The position numbers were made by a program, and so were the translations under genes. DNA of 64,000 bases from Amycolatopsis sp. NBRC 101858 (GTDB lineage Bacteria > Actinomycetota > Actinomycetes > Mycobacteriales > Pseudonocardiaceae): assembly GCF_030269325.1 (NCBI RefSeq), contig NZ_BSTD01000007.1:558001-622000 (forward strand), written 5' to 3'. Below are positions 8,209 through 17,237 of the stretch, piece after piece (position 1 is the stretch's first letter; the number at the start of each line of letters is the position of its first letter). The notes under the pieces are model-generated. The model did not search any database. It saw only the letters and a program-made list of their open reading frames with translations, and was not told the DNA's origin.

Positions 8209-9131
8209 CGGCCGGCCTCCGGCTGCTCGGTGAGGGCGAGGAAAGCGGCTTCGAGCGGCGACACGACCGGCGCGAGCTCGCGCACCGCGATGCCGTCCTT
8301 CGCCAGCCGCAGCACCAGTTCGTCGAGGGCGGGCACCGGTGCGCGGACCACGAACGCGTCGGTGTCCGCGTCGGCGAGGCGGATCCCCGGCGCGCCGGCG
8401 ACCAGGGGCCGCGCGGCCGCCGGGTCGGACGTGCGCAGCCGGTAGTCGAGCTCGCCGTTCTCGGCGGAGAGCTTGCCCAGCGGGCCGGTGAAGACGACGC
8501 GGCCGGTGGACAGGATGGTGACCTCGGAGCACAGCGCTTCGAGGTCGTCCATCCGGTGGCTGGAGAGCACCACGGTGGTGCCGCCGCCGGCGAGCCGGTC
8601 GAGGACGCCGTGCACGTGCTTCTTGCCGGCCGGGTCGAGCCCGTTGGCCGGCTCGTCGAGCACCAGGAGGCGAGGTTCGGTGAGCAGGGCGGCGGCGAGG
8701 CCGAGCCGCTGCCGCATGCCGAGGGAGAAGCCGCGCACGCGGTCGTCGGCGACGTCGGTGAGCCCGACCTCGCCGAGGACGTCGTCGATCTTCGCGGTCC
8801 GCCGGTCGCCGCCGCGGAGGGCGGCCAGCGCGGCGAGGTTCTGCCGGGCGGTGAGCGAGGGGTAGAGCCCGGGGCCGTCGACGAACCCGGCGACGCCACC
8901 GGGCGCGCTGAGGGTCTTCCCGACCGGCGTCCCGAGGATCTCGAGCCGGCCCTCGTCGGCGACGGCCAGGCTCAGCAGCAGGCCGAGCAACGTCGTCTTG
9001 CCCGCGCCGTTCGGGCCGACCAGCCCGTGGATCCGTCCCGGTGCCACGTCCAGATCGACGCCGTCCAGCGCGACGACGTCCCCGAAGCACTTGGTGATTC
9101 CGCGCGCTCGCACCGCGACGGGCGTGTCCAT
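8205..9131 (-). CDS. ABC exporter ATP-binding protein
   Basis: A 308-residue ATPase with Walker A GPNGAGKTT near residue 41, signature FSLGMRQRLGLA, and Walker B LLVLDEPANGLDP followed by a switch histidine in LSSHRMDD. This is the DrrA/CcmA-like type that drives two-component exporters. The start at 9131 has GGGGAG upstream. The operon order is ATPase, permease, phosphoesterase. The NarL-type two-component genes that follow on the right, on the same strand, could sense the exported stress, as is common for such modules (inference). Confidence 0.92.
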   Translation of the reverse strand: MDTPVAVRARGITKCFGDVVALDGVDLDVAPGRIHGLVGPNGAGKTTLLGLLLSLAVADEGRLEILGTPVGKTLSAPGGVAGFVDGPGLYPSLTARQNLAALAALRGGDRRTAKIDDVLGEVGLTDVADDRVRGFSLGMRQRLGLAAALLTEPRLLVLDEPANGLDPAGKKHVHGVLDRLAGGGTTVVLSSHRMDDLEALCSEVTILSTGRVVFTGPLGKLSAENGELDYRLRTSDPAAARPLVAGAPGIRLADADTDAFVVRAPVPALDELVLRLAKDGIAVRELAPVVSPLEAAFLALTEQPEAGR

Positions 9132-9329
9132 GGCTCCCCTTGCTCATTTTCCTGAGTCGCGAAAGAAACTTAGGCAGGACAAGTGACTTCGGCGGGCGCG
9201 TCGGGTGAACGCGAATCGAACGAGAACCGACCGGCGGGCACCACGCCGGTGAAATGTCCGAGTTAAGGCCGGACCTTGCGCGGAGTTAACCGGCGTCTTG
9301 CCTTCGAGCGGCCCGGAAACCGTTGGGGG

Positions 9330-9992
9330 TCAAGAAGTGCGCGGGACCACCAAGCCGGATTCGTAGGCGAGGACCACGAGCTGCGCCCGGTCGCGGGCGT
9401 GCAGCTTGGTCATCGCCCGGTTGATGTGGGTCTTCGCGGTCAGCGGGCTGATCACCATGCGGGCGGCGATCTGGTCGTTGGCCAGTCCCTGCGCGACCAG
9501 GGTGACGGCTTCGCGCTCGCGGTTGGTCAGGTGGGCCAGCCCGGCCGCGGCGCCGGTCCGGAGGGGCTGGGTGACGTACCGGTCGATCAGCTTGCGGGTG
9601 ATCGACGGTGCGAGCAGGGCGTCACCGCGGGCGGCGACCCGCACGGCGTGCAGGAAGTCCTCCGGCCGGATGTCCTTGACGAGGAACCCCGCCGCGCCGG
9701 CGCGCAACGCCGTGAAGACGTACTCGTCGAGGCCGTAGTTGGTCAGGATGACCACATGCACCCCGGCCAGCACCGGATCGGCGGCGATGCGCCGGGTCGC
9801 CTCGATGCCGTCCACGACCGGCATCTGGACGTCGATGAGCGCGATGTCGGGCAGGTGCTGCCCGGCCAGTGCCACGGCCTCGCCACCGTCGGCGGCCTCG
9901 GCCACCACCTCGATGTCGTCCTCGATGTCGAGGAGCGCGCGGAACCCGCTGCGGATGAGCGGCTGGTCGTCGGCCAGCAGGACCCTGATCAC
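9330..9992 (-). CDS. NarL/LuxR-type response regulator
   Basis: A 220-residue regulator with a receiver domain (DD at 8-9, phosphoacceptor D54 in ALIDVQMP) and a C-terminal LuxR helix-turn-helix (LTNREREAVTLVAQGLAND). It is the partner of the histidine kinase encoded upstream: the kinase stop and this start overlap by 4 bp (9989-9992). Phosphorylation should trigger dimerisation and DNA binding. Target genes are not shown by sequence; the exporter operon 200 bp downstream is the obvious candidate. Confidence 0.92.
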   Translation of the reverse strand: MIRVLLADDQPLIRSGFRALLDIEDDIEVVAEAADGGEAVALAGQHLPDIALIDVQMPVVDGIEATRRIAADPVLAGVHVVILTNYGLDEYVFTALRAGAAGFLVKDIRPEDFLHAVRVAARGDALLAPSITRKLIDRYVTQPLRTGAAAGLAHLTNREREAVTLVAQGLANDQIAARMVISPLTAKTHINRAMTKLHARDRAQLVVLAYESGLVVPRTS

Positions 9993-11104
9993 GACGCCGG
10001 GCCCACGGGAAGCTCGGCGTGGACGGTGAAGCCGCCTTCGCTGCGCGGCGCCGCCCGCAGCCGGCCGCCGAGCGCGGCGACGCGTTCGCGCATCCCGAGC
10101 AGCCCCACACCGGGGACCGGCGCGGTGTCCGGGGTGGCCGTGCCGTCGTCGTCGACGCGGATGACGAGCGTGCCCGGGCGGTAGCCGATCCGGACCGACG
10201 CGGTCTCGGCGGCGGCGTGGCGGGCGATGTTGGTCAGCGACTCCTGGACGATCCGGTAGCCGGTCCGGTCCGCCGCGACGGGAACCTCGTCGCGCTCGCC
10301 CTCGATCGTCAGCGTCGCGTCCAGGCCGGCCGCCCGGGCTCGCCGCACCAGGTCCGGGACGTCGTCGAGGCCGTGCGGGGGATTCCCGTCGTCGCGCAAT
10401 GCCTCCAGGGTCGCGCGCAGCTCACGGGCCGCCTCACGGCCGGCGTCCCGGATCACCAGCAGCGCGTCCGGCACCGGCTCCCCTCGCTTGCCTGCCAGGT
10501 GGACGGCGACCTCGGCCTGCACCTTGATGACCGAGATCTGGTGGGTGAGCGAGTCGTGCAGTTCGCGGGCGATGTGCAGCCGCTCCTCGTCGGCACGCCG
10601 CCGCGCGGTCTCTTCGCGGGTGCGCTCGGCCTCCTCCGCCCGCCGCTCGGCCTGGCGCAATGCTTCGCCGGCGGCACCGGCGGCGATCAGCCACGCGATC
10701 TGGAGGACGTCGCGGGTGTGCGTGATCGCCTCGCCCACGGCCAGGTCGCCGGGCGCGGCGAGGATCGCGAACGGAAGAGCGCACACCATGAGCACCGCGC
10801 TCACCACCGCGAGGACGCGGTGTCCCGCCCGGACCGCGGCGTACACCGCGAGCAGGTACGCGACGGCGGGGACGTCGACCCCGGCGGCCTGGGATCCCAG
10901 CGCGCACAGGCCGGTCACCGCCAGCACGGTGACCGGCGCCCGGCGGTACGCGGCCAACGCGAGGCCGCCGATCACCAGCAGCACGCAGCCCAGCGGGACG
11001 AGGCTCGTGGCGGGGTGGTGCGCGTACAACCCGGCGACGAGCAGGGCGGTCGCCACCCCGACGGCGACCAGCCCGTCCCCGAGCCGGATCCGTGCCGTGC
11101 TCAT
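9989..11104 (-). CDS. Sensor histidine kinase, HisKA_3 type
   Basis: A 371-residue kinase. Hydrophobic helices fill roughly residues 1-135, a coiled coil of EERTREETARRR type follows, then the phosphoacceptor box HIARELHDSLTHQISVIK, and a C-terminal HATPase domain with DDGTATPDTAPVPGVGLLGM. It autophosphorylates the histidine and passes phosphate to the response regulator at 9330-9992. The open frame extends to 11305, but the ATG at 11104 begins the recognisable membrane part. No large extracellular loop is visible, so it probably senses membrane or intramembrane stress. Confidence 0.88.
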   Translation of the reverse strand: MSTARIRLGDGLVAVGVATALLVAGLYAHHPATSLVPLGCVLLVIGGLALAAYRRAPVTVLAVTGLCALGSQAAGVDVPAVAYLLAVYAAVRAGHRVLAVVSAVLMVCALPFAILAAPGDLAVGEAITHTRDVLQIAWLIAAGAAGEALRQAERRAEEAERTREETARRRADEERLHIARELHDSLTHQISVIKVQAEVAVHLAGKRGEPVPDALLVIRDAGREAARELRATLEALRDDGNPPHGLDDVPDLVRRARAAGLDATLTIEGERDEVPVAADRTGYRIVQESLTNIARHAAAETASVRIGYRPGTLVIRVDDDGTATPDTAPVPGVGLLGMRERVAALGGRLRAAPRSEGGFTVHAELPVGPAS

Positions 11105-11290
11105 GCCTGCACGGTAATCGGGTGCGGGCCGGGGCGACTCCTGCGCACGGACGATCCTCGGACTACCGCAGCCGCAGTACTTCCCCGGCTCCTGCGGCGA
11201 CCGCGGCAGCGCGAAGTGCCTGCGCCCGGGCGACGACCGGCGGCCGGTCCGGCGGACAGGATCGAGCGACACCCAGCAGAGGAGAACCTC

Positions 11291-11662
11291 ATGTCCGGCA
11301 CCCACGCCTTCCTGGAACTCGCCACGCCGATTCCGGCGGCCGCCGCCGTGTACACCGTGACCGCCGCCCGGGTCTGGGCCACGGCGGCCGCGCTGCTGGG
11401 GCTGGCCGGCGCGATCATCGGCGGCCGGGTGTTCGCCCGCGGCCGCCGCCGTCCCGGAGCCGGCGGGCGGACGGGAGCCGTGGTGGCGCTGGCGTCGGGA
11501 CTGGTCGCCGTCACCGGCGGGGTGGTCGACCTGGCCCTCGCCGACGGTGGTCCCGGCACCGGCAACGGCGTCGTCGGGGGTGCCGTGGCCGTGGTCGCGG
11601 GTCTCCTGGCCGGCGTTCTCGGCGGGCTGGCACTGTCGCCGGGCCGTCGCGGCCCAGCGTGA
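11291..11662 (+). CDS. Small four-helix membrane protein (DUF6223-like)
   Basis: A 123-residue protein with an N-terminal hydrophobic stretch and three further helices, including VWATAAALLGLAGAIIGG, a basic loop (RGRRRPGAGGR) and a glycine-rich segment DGGPGTGNGVVGGAVAVV. From memory this matches an actinobacterial family of unknown function, DUF6223. The ATG at 11291 has AGAGGAG six bases upstream. It diverges from the kinase gene, with a 186-bp shared promoter region. No function can be assigned. Confidence 0.8.
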   Translation: MSGTHAFLELATPIPAAAAVYTVTAARVWATAAALLGLAGAIIGGRVFARGRRRPGAGGRTGAVVALASGLVAVTGGVVDLALADGGPGTGNGVVGGAVAVVAGLLAGVLGGLALSPGRRGPA

Positions 11663-11741
11663 CCCACGTCACCGGCCGATGCTGTCAGGGATTCGGGAGC
11701 TGTCTCGTTCAGGGGGCACGCGAACGTGACAGGAGCGAACC

Positions 11742-12923
11742 ATGCCGCACCGCATCGTCGTCCTCGGGGCCGGCTACGCCGGGGCCTTCTCCGCCGGTTA
11801 CCTGGCCCGCCGGCTGCACCCCGGCGATTTCGAGATCACCGTCGTCAACGCCGAACCCGACTTCGTCGAGCGGCTGCGCCTGCACCAGCTCGCCGCCGGG
11901 CGGGAACTCCGCCACCGGCCGCTGACCGGGGTGTTCGCCGGCACCGGGATCCGGCTGCGCGTGGCGCGGGTGACCGCCGTCGACGCCGCGCACCGGACCG
12001 TCACCGTCGCCGACGGCGAGCGCATCGACTACGACACCCTCCTCTACGCGCTCGGCAGCACCGCCGCCGACCACGGCGTTCCGGGCGTCGGCGAGCACGC
12101 CTTCGCCGTGGCCGCACGGCCGTCCGCGCTCCGCCTGCGGGCTCGCCTGGACGAGCTGGGCGAGGACGGGCAGGTGCTGGTGGTCGGCGGCAACCTCACC
12201 GCGATCGAGACCGCCACCGAGATCGCCGAATCCCGGCCGGGACTTCGGGTCGGCCTCGCCACCAGCGGCGAACTGGGCGGCTGGCTGGGTGCGAAGGCCC
12301 GCCGTCACCTGCTGCGGGCCTTCGACCGGTTCGGCATCGCGGTCCACGAGCACACCACCATCGCGCGTGTCGAGGAGAGCACGGCAGTCGCCGCCGACGG
12401 GACCGCCTTCGCCGCCGACGCGACCGTGTGGGCCGCCGGGTTCGCCGTGCCCCCGATCGCCGCCGCCGGTGGCCTCGAGGTGGTGGCCGACGGCCGGATC
12501 ACCACCGACCGGCAGCTGCGGTCGGTCTCGCACCCGGACGTCTACGTCGCCGGGGACAGCGCTTTCGTCCTCGGCGAGAACGGGCAGCCGCTGCCGATGT
12601 CCTGCGCCTCCGCGGGGTTCACCGCGCTGCAGGCGACGGCCGCGATCATCGGCGACCGGACCGGGCGCAAGATCAAGACGACCGCGCTGAGCTACCTCGG
12701 CAACCACATCAGCCTCGGCCGCGACGACGGGATCTTCCAGCTGGTCGACGGGGAAGCGCGCGCGAGGCCCGGGGCCCTGTGCGGGCGGCCGGCCGCCCGC
12801 GTCAAGGCGGCGGTCCTGGCGGCCAGCGGCTGGGCCATCAGCCGCCCGGGCTTCGGCAGGCCAGGTCACCGGTACCGCTTGGCCACCACCGGAAAGCACT
12901 CCCCCGATGTGGTCGCCGCCTAA
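11742..12923 (+). CDS. FAD-dependent NADH dehydrogenase-like oxidoreductase
   Basis: A 393-residue pyridine nucleotide-disulfide oxidoreductase-fold protein of the type II NADH dehydrogenase branch. It has an N-terminal FAD loop GAGYAGAFSAGYLA, a central NAD(P) loop VVGGNLTAIETATEIAE, and a late FAD motif DVYVAGDSAF followed by CASAGFTALQ. No redox cysteine pair is present, so it transfers electrons from NAD(P)H through FAD to a quinone or small acceptor. It lies 10 bp ahead of the ECF41-like sigma gene. Oxidoreductases are typical partners of ECF41 sigma factors, which supports a regulated pair. Confidence 0.88.
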   Translation: MPHRIVVLGAGYAGAFSAGYLARRLHPGDFEITVVNAEPDFVERLRLHQLAAGRELRHRPLTGVFAGTGIRLRVARVTAVDAAHRTVTVADGERIDYDTLLYALGSTAADHGVPGVGEHAFAVAARPSALRLRARLDELGEDGQVLVVGGNLTAIETATEIAESRPGLRVGLATSGELGGWLGAKARRHLLRAFDRFGIAVHEHTTIARVEESTAVAADGTAFAADATVWAAGFAVPPIAAAGGLEVVADGRITTDRQLRSVSHPDVYVAGDSAFVLGENGQPLPMSCASAGFTALQATAAIIGDRTGRKIKTTALSYLGNHISLGRDDGIFQLVDGEARARPGALCGRPAARVKAAVLAASGWAISRPGFGRPGHRYRLATTGKHSPDVVAA

Positions 12924-12933
12924 AGTCGTGCTC

Positions 12934-13872
12934 ATGGACACCGCCGCCGTGGCGCGTTTCGAGGCCAGCCGGGACCGGCTGGCCTCGCTCGCCTACCGCC
13001 TGCTCGGCTCGGCCGCCGACGCGGAGGACACGGTGCAGGACGCCTTCCTGCGGTGGCAGGCGGCCGACCGCGGGTACGTCGAGGTGCCCGAGGCGTGGCT
13101 GACCAAGATCGTCACCAACCTGGCCCTCGACCGGCTCCGTTCGGCGAAGGTGCGGCGCGAACGCGCGGTCGGCACCTGGCTGCCCGAACCGCTCCTCGAC
13201 GGCGACCCGATGCTGGGCCCGGCCGACACCGTCGAGCAGCGTGAATCGGTGACCCTGGCGGTGCTGACCCTCATGGAGCGCCTGTCGCCGGCCGAACGAG
13301 CCGCTTACGTGCTGCACGAGGCCTTCGCCTACAGCCACGCCGAAATCGCCGGCATCCTCGGCATCAGCGAGTCCGGGAGCCAGCAGCACCTGCACCGGGC
13401 CCGCCGCCGGATCGCCGCCGGCCGCGGCACGGACATCGACCACGCCTCGGCGCGCCGGATCGTCGAGGCGTTCGTCGAGGCCGCCTCCTCGGGCCGGACC
13501 GAGCGGCTGGTGGCGCTGCTGACCGACGACGCGACCGGCATCTCCGACGGCGCCGGACTGGGGCTGGCGGAGCGGCTGATCCGGTATCCGACCCCGGAAC
13601 GGATCGCCGGCGCGGTGCGCGCCGGCTTCAAGCCGTCTCCGGCCAAGCGGAGGCTCGCCGGTGGCTCCCCGTCGATCCACGCCGTCGTCGTCAACGCCTG
13701 CCCGGCCATGCTCGCCACGCTCGAGGACCGGGTCCTGGGTGTCGTGGTCCTGGAGGTCCGGGCCGGCAAGATCGCCGTGATCCGCGGCATCGCCGCCACG
13801 GACCGGCTCGGCCGCCTCACCGGGCAATGGCGGCGGCAGGAACGCGACGCCCCCCTGATCGAATCCTGGTGA
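12934..13872 (+). CDS. ECF sigma factor of the ECF41/SigJ type with SnoaL-like tail
   Basis: A 312-residue protein. Sigma region 2 is at about residues 10-75 (RLASLAYRLLGSAADAEDTVQDAF) and region 4 at about 110-170, with a WLPEP linker signature between them. A C-terminal NTF2/SnoaL-like domain of about 130 residues follows. In ECF41 factors this tail replaces an anti-sigma factor and modulates activity through a DGGGK loop; here the corresponding loop reads SDGAGLG, a degenerate form. The ATG at 12934 is preferred over upstream in-frame starts that overlap the oxidoreductase. The flanking oxidoreductase gene is the likely target. Confidence 0.9.
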   Translation: MDTAAVARFEASRDRLASLAYRLLGSAADAEDTVQDAFLRWQAADRGYVEVPEAWLTKIVTNLALDRLRSAKVRRERAVGTWLPEPLLDGDPMLGPADTVEQRESVTLAVLTLMERLSPAERAAYVLHEAFAYSHAEIAGILGISESGSQQHLHRARRRIAAGRGTDIDHASARRIVEAFVEAASSGRTERLVALLTDDATGISDGAGLGLAERLIRYPTPERIAGAVRAGFKPSPAKRRLAGGSPSIHAVVVNACPAMLATLEDRVLGVVVLEVRAGKIAVIRGIAATDRLGRLTGQWRRQERDAPLIESW

Positions 13873-13903
13873 CCCGCCGGTCTGTCCACTGTGTCCGGTG
13901 GGG

Positions 13904-14065
13904 TCACCAGTAGCGCACCGAGCAGATCCGGCACGGCGCCGACTTGTCGTCGTGCTCGCACAGCGCGCGGCACGCGGCGTCCGACCGCCGGATGTCCGCC
14001 AGCCGGCCGCGCAGCCATTCGCGCACGGTCGGCCGGCGGCCGGGAAACGCTTTCCTGGTGGTCAC
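13904..14065 (-). CDS. Small 53-residue putative zinc-binding protein
   Basis: Its GTG start overlaps the stop of the GAF-LytTR gene (GTGA at 14062-14065), so it is translationally coupled to that gene. The N-terminal half is basic (RKAFPGRRPTVREWLRGRL). The C-terminal half carries C32, C36, H38, C45 and C48 (CRALCEHDD, then CRIC), a C-x3-C and C-x2-C pattern that looks like a metal knuckle. I do not recognise the family. A second small cysteine-rich protein lies by the paralogous regulator at 17238-17411, so such a protein may work with each regulator as a metal-dependent partner or antagonist (inference). Confidence 0.65.
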   Translation of the reverse strand: MTTRKAFPGRRPTVREWLRGRLADIRRSDAACRALCEHDDKSAPCRICSVRYW

Positions 14066-15513
14066 ACCCCGAGCAGGCGCCGCAGGTCCGGGGCGTGGCG
14101 GCGGGAAACGGGCACGAACTCGTGGCCCCGGGAATCCAGGATCAGGAACAGCTCGCCCTTGATACCGCGCTCGATTTCCGCCACCCGGCGCAGATTGACC
14201 AGGAAACGCCGGTGCACCCGGCGGAATCCGCAGGACGCCAGGGAGCGTTCGACGTTGTCCAGGCCGCGGGTCGCGGCCTGGATCCGGCCGCGTTCGGTGA
14301 CCAGCCAGACGATGTTGCGGTCGGCCTCGGCGTAGCGGATCTCCGACGGCGCCAGCAGGACCAGCCGGTCGTTGCGCATCCCGATGACGCTCCGGGGCAG
14401 CGGCCCGAGCTCGTCGTCGGCGCCTCCCCCGTAGGCTTCGCCTTCCCGCACCCCGAACGCGCACAGCATGCCCACGACGTGGTTCGCGTCGACGACCGCC
14501 CGCACGGTCACCGGCGTAGGCTCCTCACCGGGGCACACCGGCAGCAGCGCGTACCCGCTCCACTCGGCGCTCCCCCGGACCCGGTCCTTCGCCCACCGCA
14601 GCACTTCCGGCAGCCCCGCGATGTCCGGGGTCCACCGCCGCGCCGGTTCGATCGCACCCGCGACGAACGGGGCTTCACCGGCCAGCCCGAGCATCGCGAC
14701 CGCCGATTCGGTGGCGGCGAGCACGTTTCCCCCGCGATCCATCGCCAGGAACGCACCGCCGGAGTGCGCGCACTTCCGGGTGAACTCGGCGATGACCTTG
14801 TCGGCTTCGTGGATGGCGCGCCGGTAGATCTCCTGTTCCACGAAGGCCGCCGCCTTCGTCAGCCACGGGGGCACGAGCTCGGACAGCGCCGCGTTCCACC
14901 GCGAAATGTTGATCGACGCGACCGGCGCGCCGGTCACCACGTCGCGGACGGAAGTGCCCGCGCACGCCCAGTGGTGGAACGCTTCGCACCAGTGTTCCGG
15001 CCCCGTCACGGTCACCGGGCCGGCCACCTCGAGCGACGTGCCCATCCCGTTGGTGCCGGTGCACTCCTCCGACCACGACGACCACGGCGCGAGGTTGTGC
15101 AGTTCGGCGCGCCGTTGCGCGGAGGGGTCGCCCCAGGAGCCGAGGACGCGCCCGTCCCCGTCCGTCACGGTGACGACGGCGCCGTCGCGCTCCACTTCCC
15201 GGCCCGCCAGGGCGCCGAGTCCGCCGAGCGCGGTGAAGATCACGCCGTCGTCGCTGCGCCGGTCCTCGTCGCCCTCGGCCCCCGGTGCGACGTCCAGCGT
15301 GCGGTCGACGTCGTAGCGGTCCCGGCACCGGTACCAGGAAGCCAGGATCTCGGGCCGCACACCCGTTTCGACGTTTTCGCCCGCCGCGAAGTTCTCCCAC
15401 GCACGGGCCACTTCCTTCGCCGACGAGGTGGCTGCCAGGGAGCCGGCCGGGACGCGCTCGCGTCCCCCGGGCCGGCGCGGTGCGATCACCAGTGGCGGCA
15501 CTCTCCCGGTCAT
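14062..15513 (-). CDS. GAF-LytTR transcriptional regulator 1
   Basis: A 483-residue cytoplasmic regulator. The N-terminus has the AcoR-like lead (ILASWYRCRDRYDVD) and a GAF sensor (CTGTNGMGTSL, PEHWCEAFHHWACAGTSVRDV). A second divergent sensor-like stretch follows at about 240-370, and then a C-terminal LytTR DNA-binding domain (RRVHRRFLVNLRRVAEIERG). AcoR-type proteins normally end in a sigma-54 ATPase domain; here it is replaced by LytTR, which binds DNA with sigma-70-type polymerase. GAF domains of this group respond to alcohols or their oxidation products. It diverges from its paralogue at 15835, next to the quinoprotein alcohol dehydrogenase. The start has GGAGG at good spacing. Confidence 0.88.
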   Translation of the reverse strand: MTGRVPPLVIAPRRPGGRERVPAGSLAATSSAKEVARAWENFAAGENVETGVRPEILASWYRCRDRYDVDRTLDVAPGAEGDEDRRSDDGVIFTALGGLGALAGREVERDGAVVTVTDGDGRVLGSWGDPSAQRRAELHNLAPWSSWSEECTGTNGMGTSLEVAGPVTVTGPEHWCEAFHHWACAGTSVRDVVTGAPVASINISRWNAALSELVPPWLTKAAAFVEQEIYRRAIHEADKVIAEFTRKCAHSGGAFLAMDRGGNVLAATESAVAMLGLAGEAPFVAGAIEPARRWTPDIAGLPEVLRWAKDRVRGSAEWSGYALLPVCPGEEPTPVTVRAVVDANHVVGMLCAFGVREGEAYGGGADDELGPLPRSVIGMRNDRLVLLAPSEIRYAEADRNIVWLVTERGRIQAATRGLDNVERSLASCGFRRVHRRFLVNLRRVAEIERGIKGELFLILDSRGHEFVPVSRRHAPDLRRLLGV

Positions 15514-15834
15514 CGCGACCTCCTTGTCGCCGGGCGAAGCGTCTCACGACATGTTCACACCGTTCGACCACTTCGCTGTAGAACTACCTGAACGGACGGG
15601 TAGGCTGGGAGCAGCAAATCCGGGCCGGCTTCGAGCATATGCCCGGCTGGTGGCGAAACGCCGTCCCGACCGCTGGTGGGTGAATGGCCGCCGCCCGTCA
15701 TCGCCGCACCACCGTTCGTGGGACGTTCGCCCGCGGTCAGCACGCGCCGCTTGCCCTCGGTCCGATGCCCGGTTTAGCTTGCTACGAAGGCCAATCGCCG
15801 CGCCCGGGCCCGACAGACCAAAGGCGGTCTAACC
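15514..15834. promoter_or_regulatory. Divergent promoter region between the two GAF-LytTR genes
   Basis: A 321-bp gap without a convincing gene. It must hold both start signals. One inverted repeat, CTACC (15584-15588) and GGTAG (15599-15603), sits about 75 bp upstream of regulator 1 and could be an operator. A 62-codon minus-strand frame inside it (15555-15743) lacks protein-like character. LytTR proteins bind imperfect direct repeats; none is clear by eye. Confidence 0.35.
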
Positions 15835-17229
15835 ATGGCACAGGTACGCCGGCTCGACCCGCACTCCCGGGGGAGCGGCGGCGCGACGGTGTACCAGGCG
15901 TGGGAACGGTTCGCGCGGGGCGGCGACGACCTCAGCGGGGTGCGGCCCGAGATAGCGATTTCCTGGCAGCGGTGCCGGGACCAGTACCGGGTCGACCCGG
16001 GCCTGACCGAAGCCCCGGCGGCCGTCGCGGACGTCGGTCACGCGCTGGAGCACGACGTCGTGTTCGCCGAACTCGGCTTCCGCGCCGCTTCGCTGGCGCA
16101 CGAGGTCGGCACCCTCGGCGGCATGGTGACCATCACCGACGGCACCGGCCGGGTGCTGGCCCAGTGGGGTGACCAGGCCACGCAGGACGTCGCCGCCGAA
16201 GCCAACCTGGCGCGGTGGTTCTGCTGGTCCGAGGGCGCCACCGGGACGAACGGCATGGGTACCGCGCTGATGTCCTACGCCCCGGTGCTGATCCGCGGCG
16301 CCGAGCACTGGTGCCGGGCGTTCCAGGACTGGACCTGCGCCGGGGTGGCGGTGCGGGACGTGGTGACCCGGGAACCGGTCGCGGTGCTCAACATCTCGTG
16401 CTGGCGCGGCGATCTCCCCGGCACGGTGGGGGCCTGGCTCGGCAACGCCGCCACGATGACCCAGCGCATCCTGCGCCGGCGCGCCAAGGACGACGGCGCC
16501 GAACTGATGGCCGCCTTCAGCCACGTCCGGTCGGGCTCGAGCGCGGCGCTCGCGGCCGTGGACGCCGCGGGCCGGGTCGTGCTCGCCGACGACACGGCGG
16601 GTGTGCTCCTCGGCATCCCGGGCTCCACACCGGCGCCCGATCCCGCGGTGCGGTGGAAACCGGAACTGCCGGAGTTCATCCGGGCCGCCCGCTACGCCGC
16701 CGAACAGGCGATGCGCAACCCGGACTGGGCCGGTTCGACGCAGATCTTCACCCGGTTGGCCACCGAACCGACGTCGATCAGCTTCCAGCCGGTGTTCCTG
16801 TCCGGGCACCTGGTCGGCAACGTCGTTTCGTTCGGCGTGGCCGAAGGGGATCCGTTGCCCCGGGCGAAAGAGGACGTGCCGCCGCACGTGCAGCCGCACC
16901 GGATGGTGGCGACGCGCGAGAACCGCATGGTCCTGCTGTGGCTGCCCGAAGTCTCCTTCGCGCAGTCGGACGGCAACGACGTGTGGCTGTCCACCGACCA
17001 GGGACTGCTGCGCTCCGCCTCGCCGGGCCTCGACCGGCTCGAGGCCGAGCTGACCGACTCGGGGTTCCTCCGGGTGCACCGCCAGTACGTGGTGAACCTC
17101 AGCCGGATCCGGGAGGTCGAGCGACGGCACAAGGGCGAGCTGTTCCTGGTCATGGACGACGACGCCCAGACCATGGTGCCGGTTTCCCGGCGCAACGCCC
17201 CGTCCGTGCGCCGGGCGCTGGAGATCTGA
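15835..17229 (+). CDS. GAF-LytTR transcriptional regulator 2
   Basis: A 464-residue paralogue of the regulator encoded divergently at 14062-15513, with the same order: lead helix (EIAISWQRCRDQYRVD), GAF sensor (ATGTNGMGTAL, EHWCRAFQDWTCAGVAVRDVV), a middle sensor-like region, and LytTR (LRVHRQYVVNLSRIREVERR). It starts at ATG 15835 with AAGGCGG upstream and converges on the cysteine-rich gene, leaving 8 bp between stops. It is closest to the quinoprotein operon, so regulation of alcohol oxidation is the simplest role. The pair may act as heterodimers or sense different alcohols; this is inference. Confidence 0.88.
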   Translation: MAQVRRLDPHSRGSGGATVYQAWERFARGGDDLSGVRPEIAISWQRCRDQYRVDPGLTEAPAAVADVGHALEHDVVFAELGFRAASLAHEVGTLGGMVTITDGTGRVLAQWGDQATQDVAAEANLARWFCWSEGATGTNGMGTALMSYAPVLIRGAEHWCRAFQDWTCAGVAVRDVVTREPVAVLNISCWRGDLPGTVGAWLGNAATMTQRILRRRAKDDGAELMAAFSHVRSGSSAALAAVDAAGRVVLADDTAGVLLGIPGSTPAPDPAVRWKPELPEFIRAARYAAEQAMRNPDWAGSTQIFTRLATEPTSISFQPVFLSGHLVGNVVSFGVAEGDPLPRAKEDVPPHVQPHRMVATRENRMVLLWLPEVSFAQSDGNDVWLSTDQGLLRSASPGLDRLEAELTDSGFLRVHRQYVVNLSRIREVERRHKGELFLVMDDDAQTMVPVSRRNAPSVRRALEI

Positions 17230-17237
17230 CCCGCTGC

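Noticed and set aside
15555..15743. 62-codon minus-strand frame between the LytTR genes
   Set aside because: No protein-like sequence; the gap is better explained as a divergent promoter.
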